From JAHRAW01 sp963693025 (GTDB lineage: Bacteria > Pseudomonadota > Gammaproteobacteria > Arenicellales > Poriferihabitantaceae), in the NCBI GenBank assembly GCA_963693025.1, contig OY843749.1:1488001-1552000 (forward strand): a DNA stretch of 64,000 nt, read 5' to 3'. Positions 8,299 to 16,066 of this stretch are shown in pieces; position 1 is the first letter of the stretch; each line of letters opens with the position of its first letter. A program made the translations under genes and the position numbers. Below the pieces are notes generated by a model, which was not told the DNA's origin, did no database searches, and saw only the letters and a list, made by a program, of their open reading frames with translations.

Positions 8299-9707
8299 CG
8301 GTTTTCATCGCCGGCATTTGCGGCACTTTCATGGCAGGCATCGCCCAACTGGCGAAGGCGCGCGGCCACCGTGTGCGCGGTTGCGACGCCAATGTTTATC
8401 CGCCGATGAGCGACTTGTTGCGCGCGCAACACATCGACATTGCGCCGGGCTACCTGCCCGAACACCTCGACGACCTCGGCGCGCGCGACACGGTGATTAT
8501 CGGAAACGCACTGTCGCGCGGCAACCCGTTGGTCGAGCAGGTGTTGAATCGTGAACTGGCGTTTTGTTCGGGTCCCGAGTGGTTGCGCGAGCAAGTGCTG
8601 GCGGGGCGCAAAGTCATCGCCGTAGCCGGCACGCACGGCAAAACCAGCGCCTCGGCGATGCTCGCCTGGATACTGGAATGCAACCGCCTCTCGCCGGGCT
8701 ATCTCATCGGCGGCAAACCGGGCAACTTCGACCAATCGGCGAGACTCGGCGGTGACGGTAACGGTGATGGCGACGGTGGCGGCGGCTACTTCGCCATCGA
8801 AGCGGACGAATACGACACGGCGTTTTTCGACAAGCGCGCCAAGTTCGTGCATTACCGCCCACACATCGCCGTGCTCAACAACCTCGAATTCGACCACGCC
8901 GATATTTACGACGACATCAGCCAAATCGTGAAGCAGTTCCACCACCTCGTGCGCATCGTTCCGGGCAGTGGAAGCGTCGTGGTGAACGCCGACGACGCGC
9001 GCCTGGCGGAAGTTATCGGCATGGGATGCTGGAGCAACCTGGTGCGCTTTTCGGTGGACGCCGCCGCCACCGAATGCGAGTGGCGCGCCGTGCCGCTCAA
9101 CGCCGAGTGCTCGCGTTTTGAAGTGTTGCATCACGGGCAAACGGCGGCGCGCGTCGACTGGCGGTGCATCGGTCGCCACAACATGCAAAACGCGCTGGCG
9201 GCGTTGGCGGCGGCGGACTTGGCGGGCGTGCCGGTGGCGCGCGCGGGCGAAAACCTGCGCGACTATGTCCCCGCCGAGCGGCGCCTGCAACGGCTGTTTG
9301 AGTCGGAGGCGGTCAGCCTGTACGACGACTTCGCGCACCATCCGTCGGCGATTCACCAAACCCTCGACGCGTTGCGGGCGCGGCATCCGCAAAGCCGCCT
9401 CATCGCGGTCGTGGAGTTGCACTCCAACACGATGAAGTCCGGCGCCCACGGCACGCGGCTGGCGCGCGCGCTGGAACGCGCCGACTGCGCCATCGTCAGC
9501 CATTGCGCCAATGCCGACTCCGCCCCCCTGCCCGGCATGCAACCCAGCCGCGCCGGGAATGAGATTCTGCAACTCGAGCGCGCCGATGAAATTATTTCGG
9601 CAATCAAATTGAGACTCGGCGGGAATGCGGTTATCATCACCATGAGCAACGGCGATTTCGGCGGCCTCCCGCGGCAAATCGCCGAGTTCCTCACCGCGCC
9701 CGCATAA
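8295..9707 (+). CDS. mpl: UDP-N-acetylmuramate:L-alanyl-gamma-D-glutamyl-meso-diaminopimelate ligase
   Basis: A 470-residue Mur ligase that attaches recycled murein tripeptide to UDP-MurNAc. The N-terminal nucleotide-binding start is FIAGICGTFMAGIA, the ATP P-loop is AGTHGKTSASAM, and further Mur motifs are EADEYDTAFFD and LYDDFAHHPSAI. Length matches E. coli Mpl (457). A Gly/Asp-rich hexamer run (8749-8787, residues about 153-165) inserts a flexible loop before the EADEYD motif. It is coupled to the membrane-protein gene by ATGA. Confidence 0.96.
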   Translation: MTVFIAGICGTFMAGIAQLAKARGHRVRGCDANVYPPMSDLLRAQHIDIAPGYLPEHLDDLGARDTVIIGNALSRGNPLVEQVLNRELAFCSGPEWLREQVLAGRKVIAVAGTHGKTSASAMLAWILECNRLSPGYLIGGKPGNFDQSARLGGDGNGDGDGGGGYFAIEADEYDTAFFDKRAKFVHYRPHIAVLNNLEFDHADIYDDISQIVKQFHHLVRIVPGSGSVVVNADDARLAEVIGMGCWSNLVRFSVDAAATECEWRAVPLNAECSRFEVLHHGQTAARVDWRCIGRHNMQNALAALAAADLAGVPVARAGENLRDYVPAERRLQRLFESEAVSLYDDFAHHPSAIHQTLDALRARHPQSRLIAVVELHSNTMKSGAHGTRLARALERADCAIVSHCANADSAPLPGMQPSRAGNEILQLERADEIISAIKLRLGGNAVIITMSNGDFGGLPRQIAEFLTAPA

Positions 9708-9782
9708 CGCCTTTTTTCGGCGGGTGCTTTTTTCCGGCGGGCGGGAACCAACCGGCAAGCCGGCAATCATAGCAACGACACG

Positions 9783-10472
9783 ATGAACGAACGCATGAAA
9801 TTGATAACGCAATCGCCGCTTCCGAGATGGGCGGCTTCACTGGCGGGCGCATTGCTGGTGACCAGTCTGGCGCTCATCACCACGACCCTGCCGGCGCAAG
9901 ACGAGCAGTTTGTCGAAGGCGGTCACTACGAACTGCTGAGCGAGACGCAACCGGTGCAGACCGGCGACCAAATAGAAGTGGTGGAAATGTTCTGGTATCG
10001 GTGCCCGCACTGCTACCGGCTTGAGCCATTCATCGCGCAATGGCTGCAGAACAAACCCGACAACGCCGAACTGGTCGAAATCCCCGCCATCCTCAACGAG
10101 AACTGGGCGTTCGGCGCGCGCATGTATTACACCCTCGAAGCGCTCGGCCTCCACGAGCAACTGCACGCCGACGTATTCAACGCCATCCACAAAGCGCGCC
10201 GACCGCTCAACACGCTCGACCAATTCGCCGACTGGGCCGCCGAAAACGGCGCCGAACGCGAGGATGTGGTCGCCGCATTTAACTCTTTCGCGGTCACAAG
10301 CAAACTCAACTTCGCCTCGGTAATGGCACGCAAATACGGCATCACCGGCGTCCCCGCAATCATCATAGACGGCAAATACCGCACCTCAGTATCCCTCGCC
10401 GGAAGCCACGAAAAACTACTGGAAGTAATCAACCACCTGGTGGAGTTGGCGGCCAAAGAAAGAGCGGGGTGA
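9783..10472 (+). CDS. dsbA: Thiol:disulfide interchange protein DsbA
   Basis: A 229-residue periplasmic oxidoreductase that introduces disulfides. It has a signal peptide (hydrophobic run AGALLVTSLALITTTL, Ala cleavage region), the active-site CPHC in FWYRCPHC at about residues 74-81, and the cis-Pro loop TGVPAI. Its length matches DsbA (208-220). The start is an ATG at 9783; an alternative ATG lies four codons later. It is a single gene, with a GGTGGC-type low-complexity run just after the stop. Confidence 0.94.
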   Translation: MNERMKLITQSPLPRWAASLAGALLVTSLALITTTLPAQDEQFVEGGHYELLSETQPVQTGDQIEVVEMFWYRCPHCYRLEPFIAQWLQNKPDNAELVEIPAILNENWAFGARMYYTLEALGLHEQLHADVFNAIHKARRPLNTLDQFADWAAENGAEREDVVAAFNSFAVTSKLNFASVMARKYGITGVPAIIIDGKYRTSVSLAGSHEKLLEVINHLVELAAKERAG

Positions 10473-10536
10473 GGGTGGCGTCGGCGGTGGCGGTGGCGTT
10501 AGCGCGCTTGGAATAAGTTCGTACCTGCCCCGTCTG

Positions 10537-11110
10537 TCAACACCCCGCCACCCCAGGATTCTTGTATTTTCGGAACGCGCTGAGCAGGTCGGCAAAACCA
10601 CTCCCCGGGCGGACGTGTTGCCGGAAATTTTCCTCATCCACATACACGAAGTCATAGACGATTTTCCCTTGCGCCCCAGTCGCCTCTTCGCACCACTGCC
10701 GCAAGCGCTTCATTTTCAACGGCACATCCTCATCCACACGCCCCTTGGTTTCCACCACATAAATTTCCGACTCTGATTTTTTCACCAGAAAGTCCGGGTA
10801 GTAGTTGGAAAGATCGCCATCGGCTTTGACATAGTCCAAACGGAAGCCGACGGCGGGATAATATCGAAATTGAAAGGTCAAATCCGCTTGAACCCGCGCC
10901 GACCCGGACCGCCAATTCAACAAGGTGATGCCAGTTTGCGATGCGCCCTAATAATCATCGTTCCACCATACTTTCACTGCTTTGCGTAATTTCTGCACCA
11001 GCGGCGGCATCATCTGCTCGAATACGCCACTCTCATCGGGTAACCAACGACTGCCGGGGTCGAGGATGGCGTGGGGGGATTCGGGGAAGTTAGATGTGGG
11101 AGGGGCATAG
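10537..11110 (-). pseudogene. Type III-like restriction helicase (Res) remnant: internal deletion plus in-frame TAG
   Basis: The minus strand codes for two ends of one protein joined together. The first part (about 11110 to 10921) reads SPHAILDPGSRWLPDE, then MPPLVQKLRKAVKVWW and NDDY, then a TAG stop (about 10949), then GASQTGITLLNW in the same frame. This resembles the N-terminus of large DEAD/DEAH type III-like restriction proteins. It runs straight into a C-terminal nuclease domain (YYPDFLVKK, then VVETKGRVDEDVPLKMKRLR; PD-(D/E)XK-like D and E-x-K). The entire helicase core is missing. The final 128 residues could still be translated from an internal start, but a functional enzyme is unlikely. 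Confidence 0.75.
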
Positions 11111-11111
11111 C

Positions 11112-12008
11112 CTATTTTTCTTGTTTTCCATCCCCAGTAACACGCTCTAAAAGGCTTCTTCCTGGATGTTTCATGTCATGCCGCGTACGCAGAGGATCTT
11201 GAAATATTTCCCTTAGAACAGTTTGCAAGTATAAAAGTCTTTCTTCTTTATTTTCTGCGCCTTGAAACTGTTCAAGAAAGGCAATCATAGAATTGGAAAG
11301 GGTCGACTTATATCCGTAATCTTCTGTGATGTTCTTGTACCGGACGTAACGTGTCGAACAAAACAACGCTCCATAAAACGCCACTGACATAATTGCAATT
11401 CGCGCAATGGAGTAACTCACTGAAATTTCATCAGTAGATGCCAAAAAAAGTAATCCCCACCCTATGGGTATAGAGATGAAAGCAAATGCCGCCGCTAACC
11501 AACCCCAATTTTTCCATGGTCGTTTCCTTTCTTCATCATAGCGCTTGGTAAAAGCAGCGCCAATTTTCGCCGCATTTGTATATTGCTGCAATTTATCCTC
11601 AGAATCAGAGATCATAGTCTTGAGACGATCCGACCGCTCTATCAACACCTTCTGTGCTTCCGATGAACCTTTTGTTTGGTGAGGTCGAATTATGGTTTTT
11701 AGTTCATCTATGTGGGCTACTACGGATTGATAGTCCGCATTGGCCATAAAATTTTTGATGTTTTCCAAATTAGACGCGATATTAGCCCTCTCACCAAAAG
11801 AAGAACCTTTCACAAATCTAGAGTGTGCTTTTACAAGATCACGAATGTCACCAAGCAATGCATTTAATTCCGTTTTCATACCGGTCGGCGTATACTCACC
11901 TTCACTACCATAAGAATTTCCCGCATGATCACTAGGTTTAAATTTAGCGAGAGCGGCGGACACCTCCCGTATCTGGGCTTGTATATTTTCAATTGTTTGG
12001 GTTTTCAT
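11112..12008 (-). CDS. Unknown protein with coiled coil and two membrane segments, inside the restriction locus
   Basis: 298 residues, ATG at 12008. The N-terminal two-thirds is charged and helical (residues 1-165), probably coiled coil. Two membrane segments follow (WGWLAAAFAFISIPIGWGLL at about 170-190 and ARIAIMSVAFYGALFC at about 203-218), then a cytosolic-type tail. I see no catalytic motif and do not recognise a family. Base composition is clearly more AT-rich than the flanking housekeeping genes, suggesting transfer. It sits between the mod and res remnants, where type III-like loci often carry extra genes. A membrane-bound defence effector is possible but unproven. Confidence 0.7.
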   Translation of the reverse strand: MKTQTIENIQAQIREVSAALAKFKPSDHAGNSYGSEGEYTPTGMKTELNALLGDIRDLVKAHSRFVKGSSFGERANIASNLENIKNFMANADYQSVVAHIDELKTIIRPHQTKGSSEAQKVLIERSDRLKTMISDSEDKLQQYTNAAKIGAAFTKRYDEERKRPWKNWGWLAAAFAFISIPIGWGLLFLASTDEISVSYSIARIAIMSVAFYGALFCSTRYVRYKNITEDYGYKSTLSNSMIAFLEQFQGAENKEERLLYLQTVLREIFQDPLRTRHDMKHPGRSLLERVTGDGKQEK

Positions 12009-12115
12009 GAAAGCATCTCCTCAGTCTGGGTGCGCTATTTCGTATCGATATAGAGCATTAGAAAGACCTACTATATAAATAGGGTAAGTAGAAAGAAATT
12101 CACCAGCATAGTTTC

Positions 12116-12445
12116 TCATACTTTCACCTCAATAATCTTCATTGTATCATTCCCAAAAATATCCACCACCTTAACAGCAATCTTCCGCCGCCCCGGCGGA
12201 CATTCGTGAAGGACGCTGGTCAAATCCAACACCCGATTCTTTTTCGTCCGAAACGACTGCCATTCGTTCTCAAACACAAAATTCCCGCTCGGTTCTTCCT
12301 TAACTTCGCCGGTTTCTTCGTTGCGTACACGGATGATTTCCGGTTTTCTTTCGAAGTCGAAGTCCACCGCCCAGTAGTCTATCCAGTCGTGCCAGTCTTT
12401 GGTCAGGGTTTCGCGGGCGATTTGCTTGGGCATCCGGTGACAACT
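12116..12445 (-). pseudogene. Type III-like adenine methylase (Mod), detached C-terminal fragment
   Basis: The frame from about 12445 down to 12116 encodes the C-terminus of a Mod-type site-specific DNA methylase. The order is MPKQIARETL, DWIDYWAVDFDF, FENEWQSFRTKK, and the ending KVVDIFGNDTMKIIEV. This ending is typical of the methylase partner of large type III-like helicase nucleases. No methylase catalytic motifs are in this piece. The matching N-terminus is at 14959-15594, on the other side of an unrelated restriction gene pair. The precise left junction near 12440 is approximate. Confidence 0.75.
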
Positions 12446-12620
12446 TATTCCACGAACAGGCGGGTGACCGGCAGGTTGATGGGACCGATGGCAACCATGC
12501 GCCCGGCGCAATACACGTAAAAATCGACCCGTATGCATTGAGCACGCCAAGGAAGAATTTGTTTGACATGGAAGAGTCTTTGTAATAGTCGTTTTGAAAG
12601 CGATCAAATTTTTTGTTTGC

Positions 12621-13100
12621 TCAAACGGGATTGACTAGCCTTGCGACCATAGTTGTAACGAAATCAGGAAAATCAAACGACTTTACCCAATCCGGTATCT
12701 CGTCGGGAGCCGGCAAAAGAATGTGCTTGAGGGTTTTATTGGCCTGCCTGCCGTAGTTGTAGCGAAAGGCGTTTGCTCTGATGCACAGGCAGTAATACAA
12801 CTTCTCCATGTCGCTGAGCGTACACCTGGGCTCAAGGTAATAAACATCTCGTCCAGAATAATAGGGGCCAGGCTGGAGAAAGGTTTCGAGTACAGAGCCA
12901 CTGACGGCAACACTCAGCGTACCGGCTGGTAACGGCGCAAGCCCGACAACAGGTTTAATTCTCGCGGATACGCCGTTGTTCTTTGACGTGCGGGAAACGA
13001 AGGCAACACTTTCCCCGGCGTCTTCATCCATTATCTTTTGTGCATTCAACTCCAGATTGGAGCCGTATTGAGCATCAAAAATATCCCCAAGCGGCATCAT
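12621..13100 (-). CDS. Restriction-modification specificity protein, single target-recognition domain
   Basis: 159 residues resembling one target-recognition domain of type I or BcgI-like S subunits. It opens with LGDIFDAQYGSNLELN, then AFVSRTSKNNGVSA, PAGTLSVAVSGSVLETF and YSGRDVYYLEP, and ends in NYGRQANKTLKHI. This half-length single-TRD form is known beside N6-adenine methylases. It starts three bases after the methylase stop, so the two are co-translated. It would direct the methylase/nuclease to its DNA site, perhaps as a dimer. The ATG at 13100 or the adjacent ATG at 13097 is the start. Confidence 0.75.
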   Translation of the reverse strand: MMPLGDIFDAQYGSNLELNAQKIMDEDAGESVAFVSRTSKNNGVSARIKPVVGLAPLPAGTLSVAVSGSVLETFLQPGPYYSGRDVYYLEPRCTLSDMEKLYYCLCIRANAFRYNYGRQANKTLKHILLPAPDEIPDWVKSFDFPDFVTTMVARLVNPV

Positions 13101-13103
13101 GTT

Positions 13104-14915
13104 TTATTCTCCGCTTTTAATTCTGTAGAGGGCGAAATTACGCACCGCATTCTGAAAATCGTTCTGGGTGAGTTTGGCATAACTGGTTTCAATATATGCT
13201 TCGGCACACCACTCATCGGCTGGCCCCACTTTTTTCATTATTCCGAAGCCTGGGATACTCTTGCGATTGACAAAACCGGACACCCATTTTTCTTTTATGT
13301 CTTGCCAACGACTATAATAGTCCACCCGCCCAAACGGTTTTTGTTTGACAAAACCATCGTCTTTGCAATACCCGAACCAGGTTGCTTTATTTGACGGATG
13401 CGGTCGTCCTGCGGTGAAGACCATCAGGCAGGTGACCACGCCAACTTTATTGTTGTGGAAAAGATCGTTGGGGAGTGAAAGAACCGCTTCCAGTGTGTGG
13501 TTTTCCAAGATGCTCTCTTTCAATGCTCGCCGCTCTCCCTTCTGGGCCAGCGCGCACTGCATCGGTAACAGCGCGACACAACGGCCGCCGGGTTGGAGAG
13601 TATTTAGGTTGTTCATTACAAAATCCATCTCTTCAATGTCGGTGGACTCACCTTTGAACGGAGGGTTGAGCATGCCGACCGTTGGTTGGAATTCTTTCTG
13701 TATTTTCTTTCTCGCAGCCTCTTCGAAGCAGTCTCCCTGGAAAACATTGCTTCGGCCATCACCATGGATGAACATGTTGGAGCAAAGCAACGAAGCAATA
13801 TCGGGTTGTAGTTCCACTCCGATGATGTTTTGACTTTTGATTTTATGCATCTCTTTCAAGTTTCCTTTCGCTTGATCTATCATGCGTTTCATGCCTGAGA
13901 TAAGGAAGCCACCGGTTCCGGCACAATTATCATAGAGGATATCGCTTTTGCTCACCTGCGCGAGATCAACCGCCAATTCCGTGATATGTGGCGGGGTGAG
14001 AACAATGCCAAGCCCCTTGTCGCTATTGGAGTAACGCAGAAATTCCACATACAATTGCCCCAGCACATCATAATACTGGTGAGTTTTCTGAAATGAATTG
14101 ATGCGCTCGTCTATCTCGCTTACCAAGTCAACCAATACTCTGGCGCCGCTCAGTTTGCTTGGCGCGTCCATAAAGCCGTAACTGATTTCCACGCTCTTCA
14201 AGGTTTCTGCCGGGATCTTCGCCGCGTGCATTTCTTTCAGCATTGTGTCTTTGATGACCGCCAGTAAATCCGTTCCGGGCTGTGCCTGGTAAGCAGCGAC
14301 AAACTGCGGATCTTTCAACGCCATCAAAATTGCACTGATGAGAAGACTGCGGTTGGTTTCCTTGACTTTCAGAGTATGCAAGCGCCCGTTCAGTTCACGG
14401 GTGAACAACAACAACTTGTCCAAGTCCTGTTTGAAGACTACATTGTGTTGCAGGTAGCTCGTCAAGTAATCATGTAACGGCAACAGTTTACCGCCAAACG
14501 CCGTTTCGGTTTCGTGGTCGCCGCGAAAGCAGAAAAAGTGGCTGACTTTGAGATTGCGCTTGTTGGTGCCGCTTACGCCGATTGCCAGCACGTTGAAATC
14601 CGCGCACAAATATGAAGCGTAATGCAAAGCGCCATCCACGGCATAATCGGCTGGGCTGTCATGTTTCTCGCTCTGGTGGCGAGTCGGGGAGGCTTTACAT
14701 TCGACAACGATCAGGAAGTCCGGGTAGTCATTAAAGGCAACGGTGAATTCCGGACGCCCGGCTCCGACGCCACTCTTGGATGCATTGGCGAGCAATTTCT
14801 TGATGCGTTGGTTGCCCGGAGCTTGCTCCCAATAACGCATGTTTCCGGTTTGAGCATCCGGTATATTGACATCAAGATGCTGGCGCACGATTTGTTCGGT
14901 TTCCCGTTCGTTCAC
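13104..14915 (-). CDS. N6-adenine DNA methylase with N-terminal PD-(D/E)XK nuclease domain
   Basis: About 603 residues from a GTG at 14915 (the upstream ATGs fall inside the mod fragment and read mod sequence out of frame). Residues 1-80 hold a nuclease-like motif: PEFTVAFNDYPDFLIVVECKA, with D66, E72 and K74. The rest is an HsdM-like gamma-class methylase: SAM motif DNCAGTGGF at 329-337 and catalytic NPPF at 417-420. Fusion of nuclease and methylase plus a separate specificity protein recalls BcgI-type systems (type IIB). No helicase subunit is present. It probably forms a self-contained restriction-modification system with the next gene. Confidence 0.8.
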   Translation of the reverse strand: MNERETEQIVRQHLDVNIPDAQTGNMRYWEQAPGNQRIKKLLANASKSGVGAGRPEFTVAFNDYPDFLIVVECKASPTRHQSEKHDSPADYAVDGALHYASYLCADFNVLAIGVSGTNKRNLKVSHFFCFRGDHETETAFGGKLLPLHDYLTSYLQHNVVFKQDLDKLLLFTRELNGRLHTLKVKETNRSLLISAILMALKDPQFVAAYQAQPGTDLLAVIKDTMLKEMHAAKIPAETLKSVEISYGFMDAPSKLSGARVLVDLVSEIDERINSFQKTHQYYDVLGQLYVEFLRYSNSDKGLGIVLTPPHITELAVDLAQVSKSDILYDNCAGTGGFLISGMKRMIDQAKGNLKEMHKIKSQNIIGVELQPDIASLLCSNMFIHGDGRSNVFQGDCFEEAARKKIQKEFQPTVGMLNPPFKGESTDIEEMDFVMNNLNTLQPGGRCVALLPMQCALAQKGERRALKESILENHTLEAVLSLPNDLFHNNKVGVVTCLMVFTAGRPHPSNKATWFGYCKDDGFVKQKPFGRVDYYSRWQDIKEKWVSGFVNRKSIPGFGIMKKVGPADEWCAEAYIETSYAKLTQNDFQNAVRNFALYRIKSGE

Positions 14916-14958
14916 GACTTTATTCTCTGTCGAAAATTTATGACCATTTCGCCCACAG

Positions 14959-15594
14959 TCAATAATACAATAGTTGCCGACAAAAGCACACCCGCCAATC
15001 ACAATGCACATAAATGCTCCCATCATCAGCCAGCAAATCCCGCATCAAAATCAACCGCTCATAAATCATCGCAATAAAAGAATCCGCACCCTTGCCCCAG
15101 GTGTCGCTATAGGCGATTTGCTCCAGCACATTCGGTTTCTTGGTGAAGGTGTCGTCGCCGATTTCAATATCCATTGAAAAATCCGCGCCCACATCAAACG
15201 GCGGGTCGATGTAAATCAGTTTAAGACCGCCGGCATTTTCAATCTCCTCGCGCAGGGGACCGTTTTTCAGCGATGACAGCACCAGTTTGTTGTCGCCCCA
15301 GATGAGTTTGTTGGTCCAACCGGCTTGTTGCCGCCCACGCCCGTCAAACAGATGCATCTGTTGCGGCTCGGCGATGCCGTCGGCTGCGGTTTTTTCCTCG
15401 CGCGGTTCGTCCACCTGTTCAATGGTCTGAAACGGCAACACCACATTGCACACCTCGTTGGTCTTGCCGTTCCAAACCAGTTCCACTTCGCGCTTGTCGC
15501 CGAAGAGTTGGAAACGGAATTTGTCGGGCAACGGTTTGTTCGCTTCGATGAGTTTGACCAGGTCGCGTTTTTCGTTGTCGGTGAGGTTGAGCAT
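14959..15594 (-). pseudogene. Type III-like adenine methylase (Mod), detached N-terminal fragment
   Basis: It starts at ATG 15594 (MLNLTDNEKRDLVKLIE) and has the characteristic VELVWNGKTNEVCNVVLPFQ. The catalytic DPPF is in LIYIDPPFDVG. It proceeds normally to IYVHCDWRV at about 14995, where homology to Mod stops. Nine out-of-family residues and a TAA follow. The missing centre and the C-terminal piece (12116-12445) show that the methylase was broken by replacement with the N6 methylase/specificity pair. The fragment keeps motif IV but lacks the rest of the methylase fold, so it should be inactive. Confidence 0.8.
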
Positions 15595-15762
15595 CGTTGT
15601 TGTTTTCTCTGATACGTGCGGATGGGGAGGATGGTGGAATGTAGCATAATGGGTTGTGGGGGTCATTCTTGAATGGTAGAAAGCATGCCCCGTGCCCCGA
15701 CACGGGGTAGGGAGCCGCCCACAACCCCGTCATTCCCGCACGGTAGAAAAATACCAATTACC

Positions 15763-16022
15763 CGTCATTCTCGAACGGTAGAAAAATAGGGAGCGCCAGC
15801 GACCATATTTTCTTCGCCTTCGGGAAAAATCCGCCGGGAGCGGATTTTCGCGTAGCCCGCAGGGCGCGTATCAGGGACGATACGCGCAATCTCCCTAAGG
15901 CTACCGTGAATTTCAACAAAGCCCGTGCCAGTCTTAGGGAGATTCCCGAGGTCGTAAGTGTCCGTAAGCCGCCGCTTAAAAGAAAAAGCGCGGCGGCAAC
16001 GGACACTAACGCTCGAATGACG
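15763..16022 (-). repeat. Intergenic palindromic repeat, copy 3 (long form, with extra module)
   Basis: A minus-oriented copy filling most of the gap 15595-16066. It runs from CGTCATTCTCGAACGG to CGCTCGAATGACG. Two internal pairs are CTCCCTAAGG/CTTAGGGAG and GTGTCCGTAAGCC/ACGGACAC. An inserted module at about 15829-15890 has the hairpins AAAATCCGCC/GCGGATTTT and GCGCGTATC/GATACGCGC; copy 1 carries the same module. Two partial tails precede it (about 15662 and 15728). Confidence 0.85.
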
Positions 16023-16066
16023 AGTTATACATACCCGTCATTCCCGCAGAGCCTGCCCGCAGTGCG

